Assembly: GCF_001411495.1 (NCBI RefSeq)
Contig: NZ_CP012982.1
Span: forward strand, 682,001 to 746,000
DNA length: 64,000 bases
Source: Burkholderia cepacia ATCC 25416
Lineage (GTDB): Bacteria > Pseudomonadota > Gammaproteobacteria > Burkholderiales > Burkholderiaceae
Direction: 5' to 3'
This document shows positions 17,621 to 26,173 of the stretch, piece by piece; within the stretch, counting starts at the first letter, position 1, and every line of letters starts with the position of its first letter. The notes beneath the pieces were generated by a model. The model was not told the origin of the DNA and ran no database searches. It was given only the letters and a program-made list of their open reading frames with translations. Made by a program: the position numbers and the translations under genes.

Positions 17621-18865
17621 TCATGCATCCGATGCCGATGCGACGGGCGCAGTGCCCGCCGCCGGCGCCTTCGCCGCGCGAACGGCATCCAGCACGCGCC
17701 GCTCGATGTCCTCGATCTCGACCGGATCGAGCTTGAGCTCGCGACGCATCACCCACGACACCTCGTTGCGCCGCGCCTCGGTCATCACGGAGAACAGCTT
17801 GTCGGCCACCGCGCGATCGTCGAGATTCGCGATCAGCTTCGCGAGATCGTAGGTGTCGAACGCGCTGATGACGTCGAACAGCGTGCGCTGGTCGATCCAC
17901 ACGAGATCCTCCAGCGCGCGCACGTCGCCGCCGCGACGCGCGTTGCGCCGCGAGAAGTACGCGACGCCCTTCTGCTCGACGTAACTGAGCACCTTCGATT
18001 TGCGGAACGCGAACACTTCGTCGGCAATCTCGCCGTTCGACAGCTTGTTGAGCAGCATCGTCTTCTCGACGCCGATCAGCGATTCGAGATCGGCGAGCTC
18101 GATGAGCTCGAGTTCGCTGTTGATCGACAGGTCGAGATCGTGATCGGCCACCTGTTGCGCGCGATCGATCACGCGCGCGGCGTCGAACGTGACGACCTGG
18201 CGCGCATCCGACGACGCCGCATAATCGGCCGCCCCGCCGGCGTGGTCCGCCTGTGCTGCTTCGATCGTGACGAGATTGAGCTTCTCCATGCGTCGCAGCA
18301 TCGCGAGCACGTGCGGCCGCGAGTGGCCGGCGATCGCACGGCATTTGCGGATCACTTCGGCGAGCGGCACCGACGTTTCGGCCGCATGCGCCTGCATCGG
18401 CCGGCGCGTCCACGCGTCGCCGGTTTCGCGCGCATCGGCGCCCGCCATCAGCGCCAGCACATGCGCATACGACAGCACGCCCGGCATGAAGTCGGCATGC
18501 GTATAGGTCGCGAGCTGGTCGTCCTTGCGCTTCACGCGGCGGATCATCGTGCGCACGATATGACGCAGCAGCGCCGACACACGCTCGATTTCCTCGTCGA
18601 GCATGCCGGCCGGCACGACCGTCAGCTGACAGAATGAAAGCGCCTTCGCGGTATGGGCACGCGGCTCGGCCGCGAGCAACGCCGATTCACCGAAGAACTC
18701 GCCCCGACCGAGCGTCGCGACGACGACGCGCTTGTCGTCGCATCGCGTGGACAGTTCGACCTTGCCGTCGGTGATCAGAAAGATGACGGGCTCGCCCGCA
18801 ACACCCTCGGAATAAATGATTTCCCCGGGCGCCGCCGTACGCGTCCACGATTGCTGACGATTCAA
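17621..18865 (-). CDS. Cyclic-nucleotide-binding domain fused to a FliG-like C-terminal domain
   Basis: This 414-aa cytoplasmic protein begins with a Crp/cNMP-binding fold (about residues 8-120). Its phosphate-binding cassette GEFFGESALLAAEPRAHT keeps the Glu and Arg that hold cyclic nucleotides. A middle helical part (VLAMLRRMEKLNLVTIE, about 200) resembles a winged helix. The C-terminal third (about 315-400) reads like the FliG torque domain: ALEDLVWIDQRTLFDVI, then DLAKLIANLDDRAVADKLFSVM, then EVSWVMRREL and DIERRVLDAVR. FliG has DDR where this protein has DQR. A TTG start is chosen because AGGGGA lies six bases upstream; GTG at 18910 is the alternative. It heads an operon with the MotA and MotB homologues. 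Confidence 0.85.
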   Translation of the reverse strand: MNRQQSWTRTAAPGEIIYSEGVAGEPVIFLITDGKVELSTRCDDKRVVVATLGRGEFFGESALLAAEPRAHTAKALSFCQLTVVPAGMLDEEIERVSALLRHIVRTMIRRVKRKDDQLATYTHADFMPGVLSYAHVLALMAGADARETGDAWTRRPMQAHAAETSVPLAEVIRKCRAIAGHSRPHVLAMLRRMEKLNLVTIEAAQADHAGGAADYAASSDARQVVTFDAARVIDRAQQVADHDLDLSINSELELIELADLESLIGVEKTMLLNKLSNGEIADEVFAFRKSKVLSYVEQKGVAYFSRRNARRGGDVRALEDLVWIDQRTLFDVISAFDTYDLAKLIANLDDRAVADKLFSVMTEARRNEVSWVMRRELKLDPVEIEDIERRVLDAVRAAKAPAAGTAPVASASDA

Positions 18866-19102
18866 GTCGATTCCCCTGCTGCGCTGATTGTTGCGGACTG
18901 CGCGTCGCACGTCGGAAGCATGCGATCGCGAGTCGTCCCCGTGACTCGTTTACGTCATCGCGCTCAACATCCTTTAGGGCATTCGTCCTCGCTTCGAACC
19001 GAAATCAAGGTAAAACGTTTGCGCGTTACGCCGCCGGATCGAAACGTTCGTTTCGATGCCGGTGCGTGTAGTGCAATTGAAAGCGACGTGCGATCCCGCG
19101 CG

Positions 19103-19765
19103 TCAGAACTCCATGTCGAGTTCGTCGATGTCTTCGTGCTCCGCCTTCGCCGCATCGATCCACTCCGCCACGAACGGATGCGCGAGCACCTGCATGCAGT
19201 ACTCGGCGATATCGGGCTCCAGCTTCACGTCGTAGGTCAGGAAGCGCGTGACGACCGGCGCATACATCGCGTCGGCAATCCCGATCTCCGCGCCGAACAG
19301 CCAGGGGCCGCCGTACGCGGCCAGGCACTCGCGCCAGATCGTCACGATCCGCTCGATGTCGTGCTGTGCGCGCGACCAGATCCGGAAGCCGGGGAAATGC
19401 GCGCGCAGGTTCATCGGCAACGCGGATCGCAATGCGCTGAAACCGGAATGCATCTCGCCGCAGATCGACCGGCAATGCGCGCGCGCTCGCCGGTCTTCGG
19501 GCAGCAGCCGCGCCTGCGGCCGGATCTCGTTCAGGTATTCGGCGATCGCGAGCGTGTCCCACACCGTGTTGCCGTCGTGCGTCAGGCACGGCACGAGAAT
19601 CGACGGCGACAGCAGCAGCAACTCCGCGCGCGACGCGGCATCGATCGGCACGCTGACCGTCTCGAACACGAGCCCGCTCAGCTTCGCGAGCAGCCAGCCG
19701 CGCATCGACCACGACGAGTAATTGCGGCTGCTGATGGTCAGCGTCGTCTGTCCGGTGACTTCCAT
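19103..19765 (-). CDS. Glutathione S-transferase family protein
   Basis: The 220-aa protein has an N-terminal thioredoxin-like domain (ISSRNYSSWSMRGWLLAKL, with the catalytic Ser-rich loop, and a later LVPCLTHDGNTVWDTLAIAEYL substrate/GSH-binding stretch around residues 55-78) and an all-helical C-terminal domain (IADAMYAPVVTRFLTYDV). It conjugates or reduces small molecules with glutathione; the substrate is unknown. The start follows GGGGAGCGAC. It is divergent from phaZ with a 277-bp gap. No links with neighbours are evident. Confidence 0.92.
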   Translation of the reverse strand: MEVTGQTTLTISSRNYSSWSMRGWLLAKLSGLVFETVSVPIDAASRAELLLLSPSILVPCLTHDGNTVWDTLAIAEYLNEIRPQARLLPEDRRARAHCRSICGEMHSGFSALRSALPMNLRAHFPGFRIWSRAQHDIERIVTIWRECLAAYGGPWLFGAEIGIADAMYAPVVTRFLTYDVKLEPDIAEYCMQVLAHPFVAEWIDAAKAEHEDIDELDMEF

Positions 19766-20042
19766 GTCGCTCCCCTGTCCAAAACCGTTCGTGCCCCTGC
19801 ACCGAAAACGGACGCCACGCGGCTCACCCGCACCATGCCGGTGCCGCGGATTCGCCGAACCGGCGCGGCAACGCACGCTGTCGCGGCGCCAGACCGGCGC
19901 CGCAACGCATCGCACGCGGCTGCCGGTTCTCGCGTGCCGCCTGCGGCGCCGCGCTTCCGAACCGCGTGCAACGCGCGTGCCAGCCACGGGCTGGCACATG
20001 GCTTGCCTCGTTCGATGCAACGCGGCACAACGAGCAAAGGCC

Positions 20043-21407
20043 ATGAATCTGCTTGCCTATCCGTTCTATCAATGGTCTGCCGAATGCGTGCGCCCCGCGC
20101 GCGCATGGGCCGCGGCCGCCCGCGCGACGATGTCGCTGTGGCCGCCCTCCACCGCGACGCCGACCGGCCGCATGCTCGACGCGCTGTGCGAACTGCTCGA
20201 ATGCTGCGCGTTCTCGCACCGGCGTCCGCCGTTCGGCATCGCTTCGATCGTCGTCGACGGCAAAACGGTGCCGATCGTCGAGGAAGCCGCCGCGGCCACC
20301 CCGTTCGGCACGCTGCTGCATTTCCGCAAGGCGCTGCCGGTCGCGCCCCAGCCGCGTGTGCTGATCGTCGCGCCGATGTCCGGGCATTTCGCGACGCTGT
20401 TGCGCGGCACCGTGCATACGATGCTGGCCGACCACGACGTGTACATCACCGACTGGCACAACCCGCGCGACATCCCGCTGACGGCCGGACGGTTCGGCTT
20501 CGACGAATACGTCATGCACGTGATCGACTTCATCCGCCAGATCGGGCCGGACGCGCACGTGCTCGCGGTCTGCCAGCCGACCGTCGCCGCGCTCGCGGCG
20601 GTCGCGCTGATGGCCGCCGGCGGCGATCCGGCGCAGCCCGCGAGCCTGACGCTGATGGCGGGGCCGATCGACTGCCGCGTGAATCCGACCAAGGTCAACG
20701 CGCTCGCGACGAGCCAGCCGATCGAATGGTTCGCGCGGAACCTGATCAGCGTCGTGCCGGCGGGCTTCGTCGGCGCGCAACGATGCGTGTATCCGGGTTT
20801 CGTGCAGGTCGGCGCGTTCATGTCGATGAATCCCGATCGCCACGCGGCGTCGTTTGCCGACCTGTATTACGAGCGCGCAAAAGGCGACCCGGCGAAAGCC
20901 GACACGCTGCGGCACTTCTACGACGAATACTTCGCCACCGCCGATCTCACCGCGGAGTTCTATCTGGAAACGGTCGAGAAGGTGTTCCAGCAATACGCGC
21001 TCGCGCGCGGCGAGCTGACGGTCGGCGACCGGCTCGTCGAGCCGGCGGCGATTCATCGCACCGCGCTGTTGACGATCGAGGGCGAGAAGGACGATATCTG
21101 CGCGGTCGGCCAGACGGTCGCCGCGCAAGAGCTGTGTTCGGGATTGCCGTCGTACCTGAAGACGCACCACGTGCAGACCGGGGCGGGCCACTACGGCGTG
21201 TTCAACGGCAGCCGCTGGGAAACGCAGATCTATCCGATCGTGCGCGCGACGATCCATGACAACGAGCCGTACGATCGCACCGCGGGCGCGGAAGGCGACG
21301 CGGACGGCACGCACTACGTGACGCTGCGCGCGCTGCTAGACGCGCGCGCAGCGGCGCACGACGGCGCGACCGATACGACCGCCGCGGCGTCGGATCAAGC
21401 CCGCTGA
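20043..21407 (+). CDS. phaZ: Intracellular poly(3-hydroxybutyrate) depolymerase
   Basis: The 454-aa product matches intracellular PHB depolymerases: MNLLAYPFYQWSAECVRPAR at the start, ITDWHNPRDIPL, and the nucleophile motif VLAVCQPTVAALAA, in which the catalytic residue is Cys (about 177). A late HVQTGAGHYGVFNG carries the catalytic His. It degrades native PHB granules for carbon reuse. GAGCAAAGG precedes the ATG. The protein has an extra C-terminal stretch (EGDADGTHYVTLRALLDARA and beyond) past the family core. The gene stands alone. Confidence 0.95.
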   Translation: MNLLAYPFYQWSAECVRPARAWAAAARATMSLWPPSTATPTGRMLDALCELLECCAFSHRRPPFGIASIVVDGKTVPIVEEAAAATPFGTLLHFRKALPVAPQPRVLIVAPMSGHFATLLRGTVHTMLADHDVYITDWHNPRDIPLTAGRFGFDEYVMHVIDFIRQIGPDAHVLAVCQPTVAALAAVALMAAGGDPAQPASLTLMAGPIDCRVNPTKVNALATSQPIEWFARNLISVVPAGFVGAQRCVYPGFVQVGAFMSMNPDRHAASFADLYYERAKGDPAKADTLRHFYDEYFATADLTAEFYLETVEKVFQQYALARGELTVGDRLVEPAAIHRTALLTIEGEKDDICAVGQTVAAQELCSGLPSYLKTHHVQTGAGHYGVFNGSRWETQIYPIVRATIHDNEPYDRTAGAEGDADGTHYVTLRALLDARAAAHDGATDTTAAASDQAR

Positions 21408-21431
21408 AACCGGACGGCGCTGAAAACGAAT

Positions 21432-21455
21432 CGCCCCGCCGAGGTTGGCGGGGCG
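21432..21455. terminator. GC-rich hairpin between convergent phaZ and DUF3761 gene
   Basis: CGCCCCGCC and GGCGGGGCG form a 9-bp stem with a 6-base loop, about 25 bp after the phaZ stop and 60 bp after the opposing gene. On the minus strand ATTCGTTTTC follows, so it probably ends transcripts in both directions. Confidence 0.65.
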
Positions 21456-21513
21456 TGAGTGGCCGCAGCGTGCGGACGACGCGCGAGGAAGCGGGCTCGC
21501 GCGTCGGCCTGCG

Positions 21514-21981
21514 TTACGAACAGGCCTTGCCGTGCGACGCGTGGTAGCCCTTCGCCTTGGCATCGGCTTCCGACATGTAGCTGCCGTGCTTCGTCTTGCC
21601 GTAATACTTGTCGGTCGAGCAGTGATAGACCTTCGTGCTGTCGTTGACCCACACCTTGCCCGGGCCTCCGCCCGGCGCTGCCGCCGCGGTCGTCGCGGCC
21701 GCGCTCTTCGCCGGCGCGGTGCCGGATGCAGCGGCAGCGGAGGCCGCCGTTGCCGGCGCCGCGGCCGGTGCGCTCGCGGCTGCCGCCGACGAGGCGCCGT
21801 ACCAGGTCTTCACGCCCTTGTGGCCCGCGCATGCGCCCTTCTTCGACTCGCCCGAGTAGAACGAGCCGTCCTTGCACAGACCGGTCGTGCCGGCCGGCGC
21901 GCTGGCCGGCACCTGCGCGAACGCACCGATCGACAATCCCATGCCGGCGACCAGCGCGGCGATCAACATCGTTTTTTTCAT
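21514..21981 (-). CDS. Secreted DUF3761-type protein with an Ala-rich linker
   Basis: The 155-aa product has an N-terminal signal peptide (MKKTMLIAALVAGMGLSIGA, cleaved near FAQ). A Cys-rich module follows (LCKDGSFYSGESKKGACAGH then KGVKTWYG, about residues 36-65), typical of DUF3761. A long Ala/Pro linker (65-105) leads to a second short module (VYHCSTDKYYGKTKHG, then ADAKAKGYHASHGKAC) seen in small secreted proteins. The start has AGGAGAGG upstream. The frame continues upstream into non-coding DNA. Function unknown; it is periplasmic or secreted. Confidence 0.88.
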   Translation of the reverse strand: MKKTMLIAALVAGMGLSIGAFAQVPASAPAGTTGLCKDGSFYSGESKKGACAGHKGVKTWYGASSAAAASAPAAAPATAASAAAASGTAPAKSAAATTAAAAPGGGPGKVWVNDSTKVYHCSTDKYYGKTKHGSYMSEADAKAKGYHASHGKACS

Positions 21982-22042
21982 GATCCTCTCCTGATTTGCC
22001 TGACTGAAGAATGCGTTCCGGGTCGCCCCGGAAAATTCGCGC

Positions 22043-22180
22043 TTACCGCACCCAGCGGCACACGCGATGGTGGTGATGATCGACGTGGCACACACGATGC
22101 GAATGCGCTTCGGCAAGCGCCGGAACAAGAACCGCACATGCCACTGCGGTAGCCGTCAGGATCTTCGCGATGCGCTTCAT
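22043..22180 (-). CDS. Small secreted HHHH-motif peptide
   Basis: This 45-aa gene encodes MKRIAKILTATAVACAVLVP, a signal peptide ending in ALAEA, followed by a tiny mature part with HSHRVCHVDHHHHRVCRWVR. The mature part has two Cys, a run of four His and several Arg. GGGAGAG lies six bases upstream of the ATG. Short HHHH-motif proteins are known in Burkholderia. Metal binding is suggested by composition only. It is 61 bp upstream of the DUF3761 gene on the same strand, and the two may be co-transcribed. Confidence 0.8.
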   Translation of the reverse strand: MKRIAKILTATAVACAVLVPALAEAHSHRVCHVDHHHHRVCRWVR

Positions 22181-22514
22181 GAAACTCTCCCGGGTAGGTC
22201 AACCGGCGATCCGGCTGGTACCTCCTTAACGCCGGTCGTCGGCAGGCCGTGCACCGCCGCCCCGCGCAATTGACGATCTTTGACATCGCGGCGCGGCCAG
22301 CGCGTCGAAGCTGACGAATGTCTTTCTTTTCTTTCCGGATCTTCAGCTTCCCGACCGTTCGGAATTCGAAAGAACGTTGCCGGGGAAGGGGAAACGTGTC
22401 GCAGGCGTGATCGGTACGCACGGAAGTTTCCAGGAAGCGCACAACGAAAAAACCGCCCGAAGGCGGTCTGATGCAAGCGTGCGCGTGATGCGCGCCCAGG
22501 GGGCAACCGGGCAG
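22181..22514. other. 334-bp intergenic region with HHHH-gene promoter and cupin terminator
   Basis: The left part is the upstream region of the minus-strand HHHH peptide. The right part carries the intrinsic terminator of the cupin gene. No gene with a credible start and family match is present between them. Confidence 0.5.
22447..22467 (-). terminator. Rho-independent terminator of the cupin gene
   Basis: On the minus strand ACCGCC, a TTCG tetraloop and GGCGGT are followed by a run of six T. It lies 48 bp downstream of the cupin stop. The cGAAg/TTCG loop and T-run make a textbook intrinsic terminator. Confidence 0.9.
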
Positions 22515-22949
22515 CTACGCGCCGGCCTCCCCCCACGGCGTCGGCGGCGGCACGGCGCACGGCCCGTCGACGTCGATCGACTTGAAATCGGCGGGCCCGA
22601 CGATCTCCAGGTACTCCATGTCAGGCGAGTAGTCGAACAGATAGTGGACGATCCCCGGCGCCTGATGCACGCAGTCGCCGGCCGCCACCAGCGTCTCCCG
22701 TTCGCCGTACATGAAGCGCGCCCAGCCCTTCAGCATGATCACGATATGGAACTCGGCCTCGTGACGGTGCCAGCCGGTGCCCGCCTCCGGTGCATGATTC
22801 GCCCTGACGAGTTGCGCGACGACCTTGCCGTTCGTCGCGGTCGCGATGCCGAGATCGCGATACAGGAAGAAGTCGCGCAGGCCTTCGCCGCGATACGCGG
22901 TGTCCTGCGGCTTCACATGGGAAAAAGCGGTGGTGGTCTGCTCGCTCAT
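22515..22949 (-). CDS. Cupin-domain protein
   Basis: The 144-aa protein is a single cupin barrel. GTGWHRHEAEFHIVIMLKGWARF carries the first cupin motif with the metal-binding His-x-His and Glu. APGIVHYLFDYSPDMEYLEI holds the second motif His. Such proteins are small metal-dependent dioxygenases, isomerases or binding proteins; the substrate is unknown. AAGGAG precedes the ATG. It is downstream of the his transport genes' promoter-distal end and has its own terminator, so it is probably a single-gene unit. Confidence 0.88.
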   Translation of the reverse strand: MSEQTTTAFSHVKPQDTAYRGEGLRDFFLYRDLGIATATNGKVVAQLVRANHAPEAGTGWHRHEAEFHIVIMLKGWARFMYGERETLVAAGDCVHQAPGIVHYLFDYSPDMEYLEIVGPADFKSIDVDGPCAVPPPTPWGEAGA

Positions 22950-23023
22950 CGCAGTGCTCCTTCATCGAAAGGATCCCGCGTGACAAGCATTTAGCGTTCC
23001 ACCCTGCACCACCGCCCGCCTGC

Positions 23024-23791
23024 TTACTTCAACCGCCCCGACAGGAACTGCCCGAGCCGTTCGCTTTTCGGATTCACGAGAATCTCCTGCGGATTCCCTT
23101 CCTCCTCGATCTTTCCCTGATGCAGGAAGATCACGTGATTCGACACGTTGCGCGCGAAGCCCATCTCGTGCGTGACGACGACCATCGTGCGGCCTTCCTC
23201 GGCGAGCTTCTGCATCACCTTCAGCACTTCGCCCACCAGCTCCGGATCGAGCGCCGACGTCGGCTCGTCGAACAGCATCACTTCCGGCTCCATCGCGAGC
23301 GCGCGCGCAATGGCCACGCGCTGCTGCTGGCCGCCCGACAGGTGCGACGGATACATGCCCTCGACGCGCGGTGCGAGGCCGACCTTCTCCAGGTACTTGC
23401 GCGCCCGCGCGATCGCCTCGTCCCTGCTCACCCCGAGCACGGCCATCGGCGCTTCGATCACGTTCTCGAGCACCGTCATGTGCGCCCACAGGTTGAAGTG
23501 CTGGAACACCATCGACAGCTTGGTGCGCATCCGCTGCAGTTGCTTCTGGTCGGCCACCCGCAGCGAGCCGTTGCGGTCGCGCGTGGTCTCGATCGGCTCG
23601 CTGCCGATCGTGATCTGCCCCGAGCACGGCTGCTCGAGGAAGTTGATGCAGCGCAGGAACGTGCTCTTGCCGGAGCCGCTCGAACCGATGATGCTGATCA
23701 CGTCGCCGGCCTTCGCCTTCATCGACACGCCCTTCAACACCTCGTTGTCGCCGAACTTCTTGTGCAGGTTGTCAACGGTAAGCTTGTACAT
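23024..23791 (-). CDS. hisP: ATP-binding subunit of histidine/basic amino-acid ABC importer
   Basis: The 255-aa ATPase has the Walker A motif GSSGSGKST (about residue 38), the signature [17 protein letters not shown], Walker [17 protein letters not shown] and the switch His in [10 protein letters not shown]. Its N-terminus ([21 protein letters not shown]) and length match HisP/ArtP/GlnQ-type subunits. It powers import through HisQ and HisM. AAGGAAGGACC precedes the ATG. It is the last gene of hisJ-hisQ-hisM-hisP. Confidence 0.95.
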   Translation of the reverse strand: MYKLTVDNLHKKFGDNEVLKGVSMKAKAGDVISIIGSSGSGKSTFLRCINFLEQPCSGQITIGSEPIETTRDRNGSLRVADQKQLQRMRTKLSMVFQHFNLWAHMTVLENVIEAPMAVLGVSRDEAIARARKYLEKVGLAPRVEGMYPSHLSGGQQQRVAIARALAMEPEVMLFDEPTSALDPELVGEVLKVMQKLAEEGRTMVVVTHEMGFARNVSNHVIFLHQGKIEEEGNPQEILVNPKSERLGQFLSGRLK

Positions 23792-23824
23792 GCTGGGTCC
23801 TTCCTTGCGAATCTTGCGAATGCG

Positions 23825-24538
23825 TTAATGGCCGCGCGGCGAGAGGTACGCGAGCCAGCGCGTCTCGAGCTTGCGGAACGCCCAGATGAGCGTGAACACG
23901 ACGACGGCATACAGCACGGCCGCGATGCCGTAGGCCTGGAACGACATGTACGTCGCCGAATTGACGTCGCGCGTGACCTTCAGGATGTCGGGCACGGTCG
24001 CGGTGAACGCGAGCGTCGTCGCGTGCAGCATCAGGATCACTTCGTTGCTGTAGCTCGGCAGCGAGCGGCGCAGCGCGGACGGCAGGATGATCCGCGTATA
24101 GAGCTTGAAGCGCGACATCCCGTAGGCCATGCCGGCCTCGATCTCGCCGGCCGACGTCGCCTTGATCGCGCCCGCGAAGATCTCCGTCGCATACGCGCAT
24201 TCGTTCAGCACGAACGCGAGCAGCGTGCAGTTCATCGCGTTGCGGAAGAACGTGTCGAGCAGCACGTGGTTGTGCACGACCTGCAGGCTGTAGATGCCCG
24301 TGTAGCACATCAGCAGCTGCACGTAGAGCGGCGTGCCGCGGAACACGTACGTATAGAGCCACACCGGGCCCGAGATCCAGCGGTTCGACGACGCGCGCGC
24401 GATCGCGAGCGGCACGGCGAGCGCGAAGCCCAGCGCGATCGACACGACCAGCAACCACAGCGTGATCGCGAGGCCGCTGAAGCGGTAGCCGTCGGTGTAG
24501 AGATAGCTTTGCCAGTACTGGCTGACGAGTTCGATCAC
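23825..24538 (-). CDS. hisM: Inner-membrane permease of histidine/basic amino-acid ABC importer, HisM-type
   Basis: The 237-aa permease has five helices and the EAA loop motif EIEAGMAYGMSRFKLYTRIILP characteristic of polar amino-acid importers. VFRGTPLYVQLLMCYTGIY is typical of HisM. The start is GTG within a GTGA that overlaps the hisQ stop by four bases, indicating translational coupling. It pairs with HisQ to form the channel energised by HisP. Confidence 0.94.
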   Translation of the reverse strand: MIELVSQYWQSYLYTDGYRFSGLAITLWLLVVSIALGFALAVPLAIARASSNRWISGPVWLYTYVFRGTPLYVQLLMCYTGIYSLQVVHNHVLLDTFFRNAMNCTLLAFVLNECAYATEIFAGAIKATSAGEIEAGMAYGMSRFKLYTRIILPSALRRSLPSYSNEVILMLHATTLAFTATVPDILKVTRDVNSATYMSFQAYGIAAVLYAVVVFTLIWAFRKLETRWLAYLSPRGH

Positions 24539-25224
24539 AGTGCGAGCCTCCGGACGCCGACGGAATAACGCTTCTCGAGGTGATGCAGCACGACGTTGGA
24601 CACCGTCGTGATGGCGAGGTAGATCGCGCCTGCCGCAAGCGTGAAGAAGAAGAAATCGAGCGTGCTCTTGCCCGCGTCCTGCGACGCCTTGACGACGTCG
24701 GCGAGGCCGATGATCGACACGAGCGCGGTGGCCTTCACGAGCACCTGCCAGTTGTTGCCGATGCCGGGCAGCGCGAAGCGCATCATCTGCGGGAACAGGA
24801 TGCGGCGGAACACGCGCCAGCCGCTCATCCCGTATGCGAAGCCCGCTTCGAGCTGGCCGCGCGGCACCGACAGGAACGCACCGCGGAACGTCTCGGTGAA
24901 GTACGCGCCGTAGATGAAGCCGAGCGTGATGACGCCCGCCACGAACGGGTCGATGTCGATCTGGTCCCAGCCGAGCATGTCGGTGAAGTTGTTCAGCAGG
25001 ATCTGGATCCCGTAGAACAGCAGCAGCATCAGCACGAGATCCGGCACCGCGCGGATCAGCGTCGTGTAGAAGGTGCCGATCGACTTGAGCACGCGGTTCG
25101 TCGACAGCTTGGCGCTCGCACCGATGAGGCCCAGAACGAGCGACGCGGCCAGCGACAGCACCGCGAGCTTCACGGTCTCGACCGTGCCGGCCCACAGAAG
25201 CGGGCCAAATCCTTGGAAGATCAT
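24535..25224 (-). CDS. hisQ: Inner-membrane permease of histidine/basic amino-acid ABC importer, HisQ-type
   Basis: The 229-aa permease closely follows E. coli HisQ: TTLIRAVPDLVLMLLLFYGI, then GVITLGFIYGAYFTETFRGA and the EAA motif QLEAGFAYGMSGWRVFRRILFP, ending in LEKRYSVGVRRLAL. I placed the start at MIFQGFG by alignment with that family; an upstream ATG at 25266 would add 14 residues. It overlaps hisM by four bases. The gap to hisJ is about 175 bp. Confidence 0.93.
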   Translation of the reverse strand: MIFQGFGPLLWAGTVETVKLAVLSLAASLVLGLIGASAKLSTNRVLKSIGTFYTTLIRAVPDLVLMLLLFYGIQILLNNFTDMLGWDQIDIDPFVAGVITLGFIYGAYFTETFRGAFLSVPRGQLEAGFAYGMSGWRVFRRILFPQMMRFALPGIGNNWQVLVKATALVSIIGLADVVKASQDAGKSTLDFFFFTLAAGAIYLAITTVSNVVLHHLEKRYSVGVRRLAL

Positions 25225-25399
25225 AGAAGGGATCCAGAACGAAGTGGCTGGATTGTCAATAGCCATTAACCGCGCATCAAACGATATCTGCGCACTACCT
25301 GATGCGACCCGCTCATCAAGCCGGACGCATCCCGTGAAGCGGATTGCACCCGGCAACGGATGCGGCGCGCGCCGCAAGCGATGCGCGCCGCACGGACGG

Positions 25400-26173
25400 T
25401 CAGCCGCCGTAGACGTCGAATGCGAAGTACTTCTTCTCGAGCTTCTTGTACGTGCCGTCCTTGATGATGTCGGCGATCGCGTGGTCGATCTTCGCCTTCA
25501 GGTCGGCGTCGTCCTTGCGCAGCCCGATGCCGGCGCCGTTGCCGAGCGTCTTCGGATCGTCGATGTCCTTGCCGGCGAAATCGAAGCTCGCGCCGCGCGG
25601 CGTCTTCAGGAAGCCGATGTCGGCCTGCACCGCGTCCTGCAGCGCCGCGTCGAGGCGGCCCGACATCAGGTCCTGGTAAACGCCGTCCTGGTTCTGGTAA
25701 GGCACGACCCGCACGCCCTTCGGCGCCCAGTACGTCTTCGCGTAGGTTTCCTGGATGGTGCCCTGCTCGACGCCGACCGACTTGCCCTTCAGCGATTCGG
25801 CCGTCGGCTGCAGGTTCGCGCCCTTCTTCGCGACGAGGCGCGTCGGCGTGTTGAACAGCTTGTCGGAGAACGCGATCTGCTCGGCACGCGCCGGCGTCAT
25901 CGACATCGACGACAGCACGCCGTCGAACTTCTTCGCCTTCAGCGCGGGAATCATCCCGTCGAAGTCGTTCTCGATCCACACGCACTTCGCCTTCAGGCGG
26001 GCGCAGATCTCGTTGCCGAGATCGACGTCGAAGCCGACGACCTTGCCGCTTGCGTCCTTCGATTCGAACGGCGGATAGCTGGCGTCGACGCCGAACCGGA
26101 TCGTCGACCAATCCTTGGCGTGGGCACCGACCGCGATGCAGGCGAGGGCAATACTGAGCGCGAGTTTCTTCAT
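25400..26173 (-). CDS. hisJ: Periplasmic histidine/lysine/arginine/ornithine-binding protein
   Basis: The 257-aa protein has a signal peptide (MKKLALSIALACIAVGAHA, cut before KDW). The solute-binding family 3 signature GFDVDLGNEICARLKAKCVW and the pocket motif FDGVLSSMSMTPARAEQIAFS follow. These match HisJ/ArgT-type proteins, so histidine or basic amino acids are the likely ligands. AGGAACG precedes the ATG. The long upstream region contains an 18-bp operator-like palindrome. hisJ might equally be named argT. Confidence 0.92.
   Translation of the reverse strand: MKKLALSIALACIAVGAHAKDWSTIRFGVDASYPPFESKDASGKVVGFDVDLGNEICARLKAKCVWIENDFDGMIPALKAKKFDGVLSSMSMTPARAEQIAFSDKLFNTPTRLVAKKGANLQPTAESLKGKSVGVEQGTIQETYAKTYWAPKGVRVVPYQNQDGVYQDLMSGRLDAALQDAVQADIGFLKTPRGASFDFAGKDIDDPKTLGNGAGIGLRKDDADLKAKIDHAIADIIKDGTYKKLEKKYFAFDVYGG

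Noticed and set aside
16134..18865. Zorya anti-phage system, because MotA/MotB-like genes are present
   Set aside because: No ZorC, ZorD or ZorE homologue is nearby and the MotA-like protein lacks the long cytoplasmic tail; the FliG-like partner points elsewhere.
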